Shown piece after piece: positions 25,411-37,983 of a stretch of DNA of 47,165 bases. This DNA comes from Zetaproteobacteria bacterium CG_4_9_14_3_um_filter_54_145. Lineage in GTDB: Bacteria > Pseudomonadota > Zetaproteobacteria > Mariprofundales > Mariprofundaceae. The first letter of the stretch is position 1. Every line of letters begins with the position of its first letter. The notes below the pieces were generated by a model. It made no database searches. It saw nothing but the letters and a program-made list of their open reading frames with translations, and was not told the origin of the DNA. The stretch is taken from assembly GCA_002791575.1 (NCBI GenBank), contig PFXI01000088.1, forward strand, positions 17,114 to 64,278, read 5' to 3'. The translations under genes were made by a program, and so were the position numbers.

Positions 25411-26357
25411 ACGCTACCCTTGCGGTAGTGCTGCCGCGAAACATCCATTTGCTGCTGCAGTGTCTCAGCCTGATTGCCAAAAATGAAGGTGGGCAATATC
25501 TGTTCAAGACGTGCTGGCACACCGAATAGTGCAGGGAAAGGCTCGCCCGTGGCGATATTGTCATGCTCCAGCAGTGTCAGCTGATCCATGGTAAACAGCG
25601 GGGTTGGCAGCAGACTACCGAAACCGGCCATCAGACCGGCAATGGTCAATGGTACGGGGATCAGCTTGCGTTTCAGGCCCAGCTCATCGAGCATCATCTG
25701 CAGCAGCTGATTGAAACTGTAGGCAACCGGGCCTGCCAGCTCATAACGCTGTCCGGCGGTATGGCGGTTGCCGATAGCCGTAACGAAGGCGCGTGCCACA
25801 TCTTCCACCCATACCGGCTGGAAAAGCGTGCCACCGCAAATCACCGGCATCACCGGCAGGGCACTCATCGCCTTGAATTTATTGAAAAAGGAGTCGCCGG
25901 CGCCGTAAATGATGGAGGGACAAAATATTGTCCAGTTCGATCCAAAACCGGGTACGCGCGCCTCAGCCTCGCCCTTGGTCGTAGCATAGATGCTCTCCGG
26001 CACAGCACCGGCGCCAAGCGCGCTCATGTGCAGGTACTGGCCTACGCCGGCTATCCGGCAAGCGGCAAGCACATGTTCAACACCGTCAACATGCGCAGCC
26101 TGAAAACTGTAGCGGCCACGCTCAAACAGCAGACCAACCAGATAGATCACGGTATCACAACCTGAAACCGCCTCATCGATACCGCGCCCGTCTACGACAT
26201 CCACCTTTTTCATGCGCACGCCATCAATCAGCATATCACGGGCCCGTTCCGGATGGCGGCAGCCCACCGTGACCTGATGACCGGCTGCCACAGCCTGTTT
26301 CGCAATGGCCCGCCCGACAAATCCGCTACCACCGATAATGCAAACACGTTGTCCCAT
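25407..26357 (-). CDS. NDUFA9-like NAD(P)-binding epimerase-family protein
   Basis: The 316-residue atypical short-chain dehydrogenase has VCIIGGSGFVGRAIAKQA at the N-terminus. It resembles the 'complex I NDUFA9 subunit family' and related proteins such as YbjT-like epimerases: the SDR catalytic YxxxK is only partly recognisable (SIYATTKGEAEARV). A role in quinone or respiratory-complex assembly, or a nucleotide-sensing role, is likely but not shown. ATG 26357 follows GAGGGG eight bases upstream. It overlaps plsY. A possible promoter is at 26390-26417. Confidence 0.8.
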   Translation of the reverse strand: MGQRVCIIGGSGFVGRAIAKQAVAAGHQVTVGCRHPERARDMLIDGVRMKKVDVVDGRGIDEAVSGCDTVIYLVGLLFERGRYSFQAAHVDGVEHVLAACRIAGVGQYLHMSALGAGAVPESIYATTKGEAEARVPGFGSNWTIFCPSIIYGAGDSFFNKFKAMSALPVMPVICGGTLFQPVWVEDVARAFVTAIGNRHTAGQRYELAGPVAYSFNQLLQMMLDELGLKRKLIPVPLTIAGLMAGFGSLLPTPLFTMDQLTLLEHDNIATGEPFPALFGVPARLEQILPTFIFGNQAETLQQQMDVSRQHYRKGSV

Positions 26358-26389
26358 CGATTTATCCCCTCCGCATCTGATTTGGTGTA

Positions 26390-26417
26390 AGTATGTCCTG
26401 CATCACGCCAAGGTCAA
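26390..26417 (-). promoter_or_regulatory. Candidate promoter of the NDUFA9-like/plsY pair
   Basis: On the minus strand, TTGACC (26417-26412) and CATACT (26395-26390) are 16 bases apart and 33 bases before the ATG. Confidence 0.45.
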
Positions 26418-26468
26418 TCTACCGTGGGAAAAAGGTCACCGTGCCGCCTGCAAAGCAGCGTCGTTTCA

Positions 26469-26660
26469 TCAGACAGCCTGCCTCAGCGCCAGAGCATAGA
26501 CCCAGACCAGCACGATGGCGGCAGAAGAAAAGCTGAGCAATGAGAGCCCGCACATACCCCAGGCCGCACCCCGCTTATCCACCTTGTACGCCTGCCAGGC
26601 AAACCATGCGGCGAACAGGCCGATCGGGATGGAAAGCAGCAGAAACAGTATAACCAGCAT
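26469..26660 (-). CDS. Small two-helix membrane protein, unknown function
   Basis: The 63-residue product is almost entirely two hydrophobic helices (about 1-24 and 34-57) joined by a charged loop (YKVDKRGAA). I do not recognise a family. No clear ribosome site precedes the ATG, so the start is uncertain. The hydrophobic pattern and basic inter-helix loop favour a real protein. It lies between the NDUFA9-like gene and the CHAD gene, with about 110 bases on each side. Confidence 0.5.
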   Translation of the reverse strand: MLVILFLLLSIPIGLFAAWFAWQAYKVDKRGAAWGMCGLSLLSFSSAAIVLVWVYALALRQAV

Positions 26661-26771
26661 GGCACGATACTATGGTTTTAACAGCGTCAGGCACAGTGCC
26701 GCAACACGGCACTTCGTCTGAACCACGCCTGAATCAGCATGAAGCCCCTCTCTGCCGCCTTCCCGCCTTGA

Positions 26772-27578
26772 TCATACGCCCTTAAGCTGCTCAATCAGCA
26801 GGGCCAACTCCTGCAGCAGCCCGGAGGAGCCCTGCAGATAATCGTGAGAAAAATCCCGGTACTGCTCTTGCATCTCCTGCTCGATCGCCATGCGCGCGAC
26901 ATCTTCCGGCAACAACTGCTCCCGCATCATGGCCAGATCATGCAGCATACCTGTGCAATCCTGAAACAGTACCAGCTGCTGCACCACGCATGCCGCCCGT
27001 TCATCCGATGCGGTAAAGGGTTCTAGCAGGTAGCGCAATCGCTTGCCCCAGATGCGACTGCGATGCATGTGCCGGTCATCGGTCACGTCAACGATCTCAC
27101 GCAACGACGCTGCAAACGCATCAGACAGCACCTGCAAGACACAGGCCGCGCGGCAGGCAAAAGATTCGTTCAGGCCGCCATCGCCAGCTTTACCTGCCGC
27201 CGTGATGACCAGATCCAGCCGGTGGGCCAGCCGATGCCAGCCTGCGGGAAACGGGGCCGTTTTCCGGTGGGGGCATTCACTGTAACCATGTTGTTTCATC
27301 CATTGATTTTGCACATCAGCATCGCGAAAGGCATTGGTTACCTTGATGTAGCGCTTTAAACCTTTCAGCAGCTTCTGATCGGGAAGTGGCAGCAGCCCCG
27401 GCAGCGAGAGCCATGTGTGCAGACGGCGTACCGCCACCCTGAACTGATGCACCGTCTCCGGCTCCCGGCTATCCAGACGCCGGTGAGCGTCGCGTGCATT
27501 CGCCAGCAACAGCTGCAAATAGCCGACAACAAACTGCCGCCACGGTTGCTGCACATCAGGCACGGCTTTGTGCTTCAT
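26772..27578 (-). CDS. CHAD-domain protein
   Basis: A conserved histidine alpha-helical domain (CHAD) protein of 268 residues. The first helical repeat has ETVHQFRVAVRRLHTWLSL (about 40-58) and the second has MHRSRIWGKRLRYLLEPF (about 172-189), with the conserved His and basic residues that bind polyphosphate. No CYTH or triphosphatase domain is fused. CHAD proteins associate with polyphosphate granules or sit beside polyphosphate genes; a polyphosphate-related role is inferred. It is followed closely by a universal stress protein gene reading the same way. Confidence 0.9.
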   Translation of the reverse strand: MKHKAVPDVQQPWRQFVVGYLQLLLANARDAHRRLDSREPETVHQFRVAVRRLHTWLSLPGLLPLPDQKLLKGLKRYIKVTNAFRDADVQNQWMKQHGYSECPHRKTAPFPAGWHRLAHRLDLVITAAGKAGDGGLNESFACRAACVLQVLSDAFAASLREIVDVTDDRHMHRSRIWGKRLRYLLEPFTASDERAACVVQQLVLFQDCTGMLHDLAMMREQLLPEDVARMAIEQEMQEQYRDFSHDYLQGSSGLLQELALLIEQLKGV

Positions 27579-27617
27579 ATCATAATGCAGTGATTCGGAA
27601 GCGGCAGCTTCGGCACG

Positions 27618-28073
27618 CTACTCCAATGACCGGTGTGGCAAGGAAACCAGCACCGAGCAGGGGGCATGGCGCACCACGCGCTCGGCCGTTGAGCCAATCA
27701 GCAGGTGCTCTATAGCTCCCTGTACGCCCTGCCTGCCAATCACTATCAGATCGGCAGGCAGGGAGGTTGCAAATTCACAGATGACACCGGCAGGCTCTCC
27801 CATCGACTCGAGCAGATGCGTCGTTACGCTAAAATCCGCAGCTTCTGCCTGTGCCTGCAGCCGCCGCTTTGCCCCGGCACGTATCGCAGTGGTGATTTCA
27901 TCCAACGGAGAAATGGCAATCATATCTGTTTCGAAAAACACAGCCGGCTCCATCACATGCAGCAGGTGCACTGTGCCATGATTCTGCCGGGCCATGATCA
28001 CAGCCCGGCGCAGGGCTTCTGAAGATGCTTCAGAAAAATCGGTTGGTACTAGTATATTGCCATCTCGAATCAT
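27618..28073 (-). CDS. Universal stress protein (UspA family)
   Basis: The 151-residue single-domain Usp has ILVPTDFSEASSEALRRA at the start and the ATP-binding signature GRQGVQGAIEHLLIGSTAERVV (G2xG9xGS/T form) near residue 112-134, so it should bind ATP. Cytoplasmic stress protein; specific role unknown. A perfect -10 box (TATAAT) lies upstream at 28108-28103. It sits behind the cytochrome gene and ahead of CHAD. Confidence 0.93.
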   Translation of the reverse strand: MIRDGNILVPTDFSEASSEALRRAVIMARQNHGTVHLLHVMEPAVFFETDMIAISPLDEITTAIRAGAKRRLQAQAEAADFSVTTHLLESMGEPAGVICEFATSLPADLIVIGRQGVQGAIEHLLIGSTAERVVRHAPCSVLVSLPHRSLE

Positions 28074-28102
28074 GACGGGCTCCCGTTGACTGATCTGGCT
28101 TG

Positions 28103-28108
28103 ATTATA
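28103..28108 (-). promoter_or_regulatory. Candidate -10 box of the Usp gene
   Basis: A perfect TATAAT on the minus strand 29 bases before the ATG at 28073. No good -35 box is seen at 16-18 bases. Confidence 0.4.
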
Positions 28109-28156
28109 GCCGAAACTTACCGGCAGCGTTCATTTAATTATCCTGCGACAGCGCCT

Positions 28157-29278
28157 CTAGTCAGCGAGAGCAAGGCGCGAAGGTTCTGCTTTCAGCGTAG
28201 ACAGATAGGCGACAATATCTTTCGCATCCTGCCCGCAGCTGTTCTGGCTGGGCATTGTTGTTCTGGCCGTATTAGACCCGGTCAGCTCTTTCACGGCCCT
28301 GCCGGAGTTACAGACCCAGTCAGTCAGAGCGGCTTCATCCCAGCTGAAACTGGCCTGTGCCAGCGTCTTGCTATATTTATATCCCTCGGACTTGCCTGCC
28401 TGCTGGCCCAGAACACCGAAGAGGGTGGGCCCAAATTTACCCTTCTGATTCGCCTCAAATGTATGGCACAGCTGACACTTCCGGCTCAGGTCATGACCGC
28501 GCGCCACATTGGTCGCGGGTGCAGGCGAGAGCGAGGCCAGCTGTACCGGCTCGGCAGCACTACGGCTGACGCGGCTGGCAGGCTTGTGTGTGACCGAAGG
28601 GGGAGTACGTGCAAGCCTAGGTGCAGGCGAGTGATTCCGACTGGCGACAGTCCGTGGCTTGCTTGTCATGGCAGCCTTAGTTGCTACGGTCGGAGGCCCG
28701 GAGGATGCAGCCGCAGTGTCCTGATCAGCAGGGGCACCCATATCGATCGACAACGCCGCCAGCTTTTCTGCGCTGATCACATGCTTGGCCAATCTCTCGG
28801 CATCAATTTTTTCCTGCATGGCTTTACCGGCAATATCCTGCTGGATTTCCACCTGAATGCGCGCCGCCTGCAGTGCCTTGGCCTTTTCTACAACGACTTC
28901 CTCTGCCAGAGACTGCTCTAATGCCGCCTGCAGCAAGCTTGCCCGTGCCGCCTCAACCCGCTCACGGGTAAGTGCTGCCCAGCGGGCCTTGCTCTCGGCA
29001 TTTTTCTTCAACATCTCGGTCTCTTTTTCCATACCGGCGATGACCGCCCTGACTGCGGCACGCTTCACCGCAGCCTGCTGAACGGCTATCTGTTTGTTGT
29101 TGTCGGCGGTCTCGACCGCTCTTCTGGCGCCCATAGCCTGATCCACCACCGTCTGTATTTCGGCGATTTTTTTAGCCGCCATGGCATCCGGCGATTGGCT
29201 GCGCTGATCGTCCGCACTGCCGCAAGCAGTGAGTGCCCCGGCAATCATGACGCTGAAAATCCATACATATCTCTTCAT
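28157..29278 (-). CDS. Coiled-coil lipoprotein with C-terminal class I cytochrome c domain
   Basis: The 373-residue protein is a putative lipoprotein (lipobox LTAC, Cys19) with, in order: an Ala/Lys/Glu-rich coiled coil (about 33-176), a Ser/Thr/Pro-rich linker (about 185-255), and a class I c-type cytochrome domain (about 258-365) with heme-binding CQLCH at 268-272 and a distal Met342. Two extra cysteines (323 and 348) bracket the Met loop. The cytochrome resembles soluble mono-heme cytochromes c of aerobic respiration. It is expected to be exported and lipid-anchored, with the coiled coil as a spacer. No heme lyase or terminal oxidase gene is adjacent. Coiled-coil fusions to cytochrome c are uncommon; the physiological partner is unknown. 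Confidence 0.88.
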   Translation of the reverse strand: MKRYVWIFSVMIAGALTACGSADDQRSQSPDAMAAKKIAEIQTVVDQAMGARRAVETADNNKQIAVQQAAVKRAAVRAVIAGMEKETEMLKKNAESKARWAALTRERVEAARASLLQAALEQSLAEEVVVEKAKALQAARIQVEIQQDIAGKAMQEKIDAERLAKHVISAEKLAALSIDMGAPADQDTAAASSGPPTVATKAAMTSKPRTVASRNHSPAPRLARTPPSVTHKPASRVSRSAAEPVQLASLSPAPATNVARGHDLSRKCQLCHTFEANQKGKFGPTLFGVLGQQAGKSEGYKYSKTLAQASFSWDEAALTDWVCNSGRAVKELTGSNTARTTMPSQNSCGQDAKDIVAYLSTLKAEPSRLALAD

Positions 29279-29356
29279 TTACGGCTCCTGCAATACATCA
29301 TTACAGGGCGCACACTAGTTATGCAGAGCCATCTGCCTGTGACGAAGATTACAGAT

Positions 29357-30738
29357 TCAGGAAGGTCTGGGCAGGCGGGAGAGGCAGTCGAGTGCAGCCA
29401 GCTTGTAGCACTCCGCCAGCGTCGGGTAATTGAACACATTACTGACCAGATCATGCACAGTACCGTTAAAATGCATCAGCAGCTGACCGGTATGGATCAG
29501 CTCACTGGCCGATTCACCGACGATATGCACACCGATCAGCTTGTGTGACTGGGCATCAACAATCAGCTTTACCAGGCCTGCTGTATCGCCGATAATCTGG
29601 CCGCGGGCGGTCTCCTTGAAGTGGCCGCGCCCGACCACATAATCAAGATGCTCTTTTTTGGCCTCTTTTTCTGTTTTGCCGACCCATGAAATCTCCGGAA
29701 TGGCATAGATCGCCATCGGCAGATTTTTCGCCATCACATGCGTCTTGCCGCTAAAGGCATGCAGTACAGCGGCGCGCCCCTGCTCCATACCTGTTGATGC
29801 CAGTGCCGGCCAGCCGATCAGATCACCTACTGCATAGATATTCGCAACACTGGTCTGGAAGTCGGCATTGACGGCAATCCAGCCCTGATCCAGCTCAAGC
29901 CCGATTTTCGGGATATTCAGCCCCTGCGAGTTCGGTTCACGACCAAGGGCATAGAGTACAGCCTCGGCATAGAGTTTTTTGCCCGACTCCAGCAATGTCA
30001 GCGTGCGCCCCTCCTCTATACTCACCGCTGTCACGCGCTCGCGCATATGAAATTCAACACCCATGCCGGCAAAAGAGTCGGCCAGCACGCCAACCACATC
30101 TTCGCTGAGGTAGGCGAGCAGCTGCTCGTGTGAGTCAACAACGGTCACCTCAACACCGAGTGCGGCAAAGATCGATACGAATTCACAACCGATGACGCCG
30201 CCACCAACCACCACCAGACTTTTGGGCAGCTTTTTCAGGTTGAGAATCGAGGTCGAATCGAGCACGGTTTTTTTATCGAACGGGATGTGTGACGGACGAC
30301 GCGGTCTGGAACCGGTAGCCAGCAGAATCACATCGGCGGTAAGTAGTCTCGACGCACCGGACGAATCCGTGACCGCCAGCGTATGCGCATCAACAAAGGA
30401 GGCTTCTCCGGGAATCAGGCTGACACCCGATTTAAGCAGCCGCTTCACAATCACCGACTCCTGCTGGGTGACCACCAGATCCTTGCGCCGGACGGCCTCG
30501 GCCATAACGCCGTAACGCGCGGTACGCGAGGCCTCACGCATGCCCTGCGTACCCGTTCTGGAGGCAAGGTAAGCCGCTTCACGCAGCGCCTTGCTGGGAA
30601 TGGTGCCGGTCTGCAAACCTGCGCCACCGATGCTCGGCTTGCGCTCGATGATGGCGGCTTTTTTACCCATGCGGGCCGCCTGCCAGGCGGCGTGTTGTCC
30701 GGCAGGTCCCGAACCGACAATGAGGATATCGTAATCCA

Positions 30739-30739
<1 letters not shown>
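29357..30739 (-). CDS. sthA: Soluble pyridine nucleotide transhydrogenase (SthA-type flavoprotein)
   Basis: The 460-residue flavoprotein belongs to the pyridine nucleotide-disulfide reductase fold: FAD motif ILIVGSGPAGQHAAWQA, NAD(P)H motif VVVGGGVIGCEFVSIFA near residue 178, and C-terminal dimer domain ending NYPTLAECYKLAALD. The usual redox CxxxxC is absent: the segment is GGAGLQTGTIPSKAL, with no cysteine, and the HxxE general-acid pair of the reductases is replaced by the SthA-like N-Y-P-T. It should exchange hydride between NADPH and NAD+ rather than reduce disulfides. Its ATG overlaps the PFOR stop by one base (TAATG). Confidence 0.88.
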
Positions 30740-34323
<3,584 letters not shown>

Positions 34324-34334
34324 CGTAGCCGCCC

Positions 34335-35984
34335 CTATTCCTGAACTGCACGGTCAGCATCTTCACTGACCATCTCAATGGCATGGCACGGGCACTGCTC
34401 GAAACAGGAGGCGCAGCCGGTGCATTTGTCGTAGTCGTACGCGTAACGTTTACCTTTACCCAGCTTGATAATCGCATCTTCCGGACAGGAGCCGTAGCAA
34501 CCATCACATTCAAAGCAGTTGCCGCACGACAGACAACGCCTGGCTTCAAAGAGCGCCTCTTTTTCACTATAACCCTGCAGGATCTCCTGAAAACCGCCCA
34601 GACGCTGCTCCGGTGTAAGCTCACCCTGTGAGCGTTTCGGCGCTTCGGTACTGTACCAGAGCTGCAGCTTGTCATGTTCTACAATCGGATGTTTGGCAGC
34701 CGGCTCATAGAGATCGCCGCGCAGCCATGCATCGATATAACGGGCGGCCTTTTTACCGTGGCCGGTGGCGATGGTGACCGAGCGCTCGGATGGCACCATA
34801 TCGCCGCCGGCGAAGACGCCGGCAGCACCGGTCATCATGTTCGGCCCGACAACCACCGTGCCATCACGGTTGAATTCAATGCCCTCCACCTTCTTCAAAA
34901 AGCCGGTATCGGTCTCCTGACCAACGGCCATAATCAACGCATCGGTCTCCAGTGTCTCGGTTCTGCCTGTCGGCTGCGGGCGGCCGTTCTCGTCCAGCTC
35001 CATCACTTCAACCGTCATCGTGGTGCAGTCGATCTCCTTGATGGTGCGCAACCAGTTGATCTTGACGCCCTCTTCGATCGCCTCATCCGCTTCAAAATCA
35101 TGCGCCGGCATACTGGCGCGATCGCGGCGGTAGATGATGACAGCCTCTTCGGCACCCAGTCGCTTGGCCGTACGCGCCGCATCCATAGCGGTGTTGCCTC
35201 CGCCATAGATCGCAACCCTGCGTCCCAGCTTCAGGTCTTCGCCGTTCTCCACGCTTTTGAGGAAGCTGACCGCATCGAGCATCTTGCGTGCATCGCGGCT
35301 CGGAATATCAATATTTTTACTCAGGTGGGCACCAACCGCAACGAATACGGCATCAAAGCCGCCCTCCGTTTTCGCCTGCTCAATATCGTCGACACGGCAG
35401 TCCAGCACGATCTTCACGCCCATATCAACCACGCGCTGAATCTCCTGATTGAGCTCTTTGCGCGGCATGCGGTAGGCCGGGATGCCGAAATGGATCATGC
35501 CGCCGGCAAATGGGCCTGCCTCACGAATTTCCACTTCATGGCCAAGCCGAATCAGATGATAGGCTGCGGATAGGCCGGATGGTCCTGCACCAACAATCAG
35601 CACGCGTTTGCCGCCGGCAGGTGCTGTGAACTCCGGCTTCCAGCCTTTCTCCATCGCCAGATCGCCAAGGAAGCGCTCTACTGCATGGATACTGACTTCC
35701 TGATCGGTATAAGCACGATTACAGGATGTCTCACACGGGTGATAACAGACCCGGCCATGAATGGCCGGAAACGGGTTATTCTCCAGCAACTTCTGCCAGG
35801 CGGCCTCATATTCACCGGCCTGCGCCAGCGCCAGCCATGCCTGAATATCTTCACCGGCAGGACAGGCGTGATTACAGGGGGGCAGGAAATCCATGTAGAC
35901 CGGCTTGCGCGAGCGGTGCGCGCCGGTGCCTGCATCATGTTTGGTCATGTCCAGGTTGCCAGTCATGTATTTTTTCGAAGTCAT
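34335..35984 (-). CDS. GltD-like NAD(P)-binding iron-sulfur flavoprotein with 2[4Fe-4S] tail
   Basis: The 549-residue protein resembles the small subunit of glutamate synthase, here fused to a C-terminal two-cluster ferredoxin domain. It has an N-terminal iron-sulfur region (CNHACPAGEDI, CYHPCETSCNRAY), an FAD motif VLIVGAGPSGLSAAYHL near residue 131, an NADPH motif VAIYGGGNTAMDAART near residue 268, and the ferredoxin domain CLSCGNCFECDGCYGSCP / CTGCASCFEQCPCHAIEM. Without a glutamate synthase large subunit it most likely moves electrons between NAD(P)H and ferredoxin, serving the PFOR that starts 11 bases downstream. ATG 35984 follows GGGAGAG seven bases away. Confidence 0.87.
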   Translation of the reverse strand: MTSKKYMTGNLDMTKHDAGTGAHRSRKPVYMDFLPPCNHACPAGEDIQAWLALAQAGEYEAAWQKLLENNPFPAIHGRVCYHPCETSCNRAYTDQEVSIHAVERFLGDLAMEKGWKPEFTAPAGGKRVLIVGAGPSGLSAAYHLIRLGHEVEIREAGPFAGGMIHFGIPAYRMPRKELNQEIQRVVDMGVKIVLDCRVDDIEQAKTEGGFDAVFVAVGAHLSKNIDIPSRDARKMLDAVSFLKSVENGEDLKLGRRVAIYGGGNTAMDAARTAKRLGAEEAVIIYRRDRASMPAHDFEADEAIEEGVKINWLRTIKEIDCTTMTVEVMELDENGRPQPTGRTETLETDALIMAVGQETDTGFLKKVEGIEFNRDGTVVVGPNMMTGAAGVFAGGDMVPSERSVTIATGHGKKAARYIDAWLRGDLYEPAAKHPIVEHDKLQLWYSTEAPKRSQGELTPEQRLGGFQEILQGYSEKEALFEARRCLSCGNCFECDGCYGSCPEDAIIKLGKGKRYAYDYDKCTGCASCFEQCPCHAIEMVSEDADRAVQE

Positions 35985-36218
35985 AATGTTACTCTCCCAG
36001 TCAGGGGTGTGCGTACATTTTTCGGCAAGCAACTATAATGCAAAAAGATGCGAAAGAGTATATAAGAATCAGGGTTATTGCAGCGACCATGCCAAAGCGG
36101 CCGCACAGCCCCGCCCCGGAAGTAAGATACCCTGTCACCGTTCATCCATACCGTGATCCCTGATACCTCTTCCGCCCGGCGACTCAGCTGGCAGCCCGGC
36201 ACTCACGGCAAGAAAAAC

Positions 36219-36941
36219 TCACTGTCCGATCATGTGCACAATAATCTTGTTTGCCGGGTAGGGGCTGGAACCTTTTCTCAGCACCACACGCGCTTTACTG
36301 ACGTCAGTCAGCACCGCCAGCAGTGATTCGGCCAGGCCCTTGTAACTTTTATCGTAATAAAAAACCGTTGTCGTGTCGGCCATACTCATTTTTTCAGATG
36401 GTGCCGGATATTTCCCCTTGAACCCCTTCTCAGCCAGTGCCTGTGTCACCGCCTGCTGCAGCTCGGGCGCAATTTGTGCATTATATATATCGAGATCGAC
36501 ACTGGCAGCTGTCGCCTCAATCGGCCTTACCTTACCCCTTGTTTCGGGTTTCGCGGCTGCTGTTTTCGCACGGCTAGTGCTCGCCGCTCCGGCCGTAAGC
36601 CTGTTATCCAGGCGGCGGACCTGCGCCTCAAGGTCGCCGACACGGGTATTGGCATCGTCCAGCGCTTCGCGCAGGCGGCTGTTTTCCTGCAGCAGACTAT
36701 CCCGGCCCTTGATCGCCAGCTCGGCATCCACCAGCTGTTGAATGGTTTTCATTTTGATGTCTGTGATATCATTTTTTGCCAGCTGCAGTTGATCTTTTGT
36801 ATCCCTGAGGCTGCTTTCCAGACCGGCAAGATTATTCTGACGGTAATTGACCACACCGGACACCAGCGCGAGGACAAGTGCTGTGATGGCAATAATAACA
36901 GTAATATTTTCTGTTGGTTTGCTCTGGTTTTCTTCAGACAT
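36219..36941 (-). CDS. Membrane-anchored coiled-coil protein with C-terminal LytR_C-like fold
   Basis: The 240-residue protein has a short cytoplasmic N-terminus, one membrane helix (about 14-32), a coiled coil (about 38-112) with LQENSRLREALDDANTRVGDLE, an Ala/Lys/Thr-rich linker, and a compact C-terminal domain (about 140-240) ending PANKIIVHMIG. The last domain recalls the LytR C-terminal/SPOR-like alpha-beta folds by its TTTVFYYDKSYKGLAESL strand-helix start, but that is weak. Function is unknown. It is transcribed with, and downstream of, the OmpA-like gene, with a terminator-like hairpin between. GGAG precedes the ATG. Confidence 0.8.
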   Translation of the reverse strand: MSEENQSKPTENITVIIAITALVLALVSGVVNYRQNNLAGLESSLRDTKDQLQLAKNDITDIKMKTIQQLVDAELAIKGRDSLLQENSRLREALDDANTRVGDLEAQVRRLDNRLTAGAASTSRAKTAAAKPETRGKVRPIEATAASVDLDIYNAQIAPELQQAVTQALAEKGFKGKYPAPSEKMSMADTTTVFYYDKSYKGLAESLLAVLTDVSKARVVLRKGSSPYPANKIIVHMIGQ

Positions 36942-36976
36942 ATCGTGTCACTCCGGTAGATAGATAAATTGCAGTT

Positions 36977-37006
36977 AAAAAAATAGCCCGGCATTACCGG
37001 GCTATT
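36977..37006 (-). terminator. Rho-independent terminator of the OmpA-like gene
   Basis: A perfect 10-bp stem, AATAGCCCGG (36982-36991) and CCGGGCTATT (36997-37006), loop CATTA, followed on the minus strand by seven T's. It separates the OmpA-like gene from the coiled-coil gene, which therefore probably has its own promoter or depends on read-through. Confidence 0.88.
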
Positions 37007-37036
37007 GATTGTTTCAATCACAACAGGGGATGGGCT

Positions 37037-37666
37037 TTAGTTTCTTACCAGATGAATTTCAGCCCTGCGGTTTCTTTGCCGACCCGCATCTGTTGTATTG
37101 TCTGCCACATAATTACTGGCTCCAAAGCCCACTGCACGAACCACATCCTTGGCAATGCCGGCAGCAATCAGCGCCTGAGCCACATTGGTCGCGCGCGCAT
37201 GACTCAGCGCCATATTGGTCTGGTACGGGTGGCGCGATGTGTGCCTGTGGCCGGGGTAGCCGCCGATCGGCTCGTTATCGGTATAGCCGCGCACTTCAAT
37301 GGTCTGTGCCCTCGGCTTGGAGAGGAATTTTTCAGCCAGACGCTTAAGGGCACTGCGTGACTCGCGGGTCAGCTCCATATAGCCGGAGCGAAATGATACG
37401 GTGACCCATAAACGGTCTGTCGGGGCAGCCTGATCCTCTTCTGCCTGTGGACTCGACGCGGCTTTGCTGTCCGCGATCTCCTGCTTCACCTGCTTCAGCG
37501 ATTCCCGCAGGGCTGCAACCTCAGTTCCCAGCTGTTGGTTTTCACTGGCCAGCTGCTGATTCTCGGCTGGCGCTACCGGCTCATCCGGACCAAAAATAGC
37601 CTCAATGGTGCTGCAAGACGACAGCATCAGTAATAAAGCGACACACAGTAATCTAAATCTGTACAT
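37037..37666 (-). CDS. OmpA/Pal-family lipoprotein with coiled coil
   Basis: The 209-residue putative lipoprotein has a lipobox LSSC (Cys18), a short coiled coil of ENQQLASENQQLGTEV type (about 36-72), and an OmpA-like peptidoglycan-binding domain (about 85-209) with VRGYTDNEP, LSHARATNVAQAL and a terminal RQRNRRAEI, which are the diaminopimelate-contacting motifs. A His/Tyr-rich insert (GGYPGHRHTSRHPYQTN) lengthens the loop between the GYTDN strand and the following helix. It should tether the outer membrane to peptidoglycan, comparable to Pal, though no tol genes are near. GGGGAG lies nine bases before the ATG. Confidence 0.9.
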   Translation of the reverse strand: MYRFRLLCVALLLMLSSCSTIEAIFGPDEPVAPAENQQLASENQQLGTEVAALRESLKQVKQEIADSKAASSPQAEEDQAAPTDRLWVTVSFRSGYMELTRESRSALKRLAEKFLSKPRAQTIEVRGYTDNEPIGGYPGHRHTSRHPYQTNMALSHARATNVAQALIAAGIAKDVVRAVGFGASNYVADNTTDAGRQRNRRAEIHLVRN

Positions 37667-37983
37667 TGTTAAAAACTCCCCGGCAATTCCCCGACTGCTG
37701 AAACAATAGATGACATTTTTCTATTCAGCAAGAATTTTCTCCGGTACCGCCATGCAATTTCCGCTGAGTTCAGATGGCTCTACACCGACGCTGTTTAGAA
37801 ACGGCGTGGAATATGTTTTGCATATAGCGGGCCAATTTTTAATAATGGGCCACTATTGCGCTCACGTCCTGAAGAAAACCGGCCCCATCACGGCTCTATG
37901 GCAACCTTTCGGGTGAATGCCCCGCTATGCTATACATACAGGCATATCAGTCACCGGCACGTGCAGAGAATATGGAGAAGATC
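37667..37983. other. 317-base divergent intergenic region
   Basis: Lies between the divergent OmpA-like and SH3-protein genes, so it should contain both promoters. It is AT-rich near 37690-37750 and 37830-37850. I see no strong -35/-10 pair, gene or RNA fold. Short in-frame codons before the SH3 gene exist but are not supported. Confidence 0.5.
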
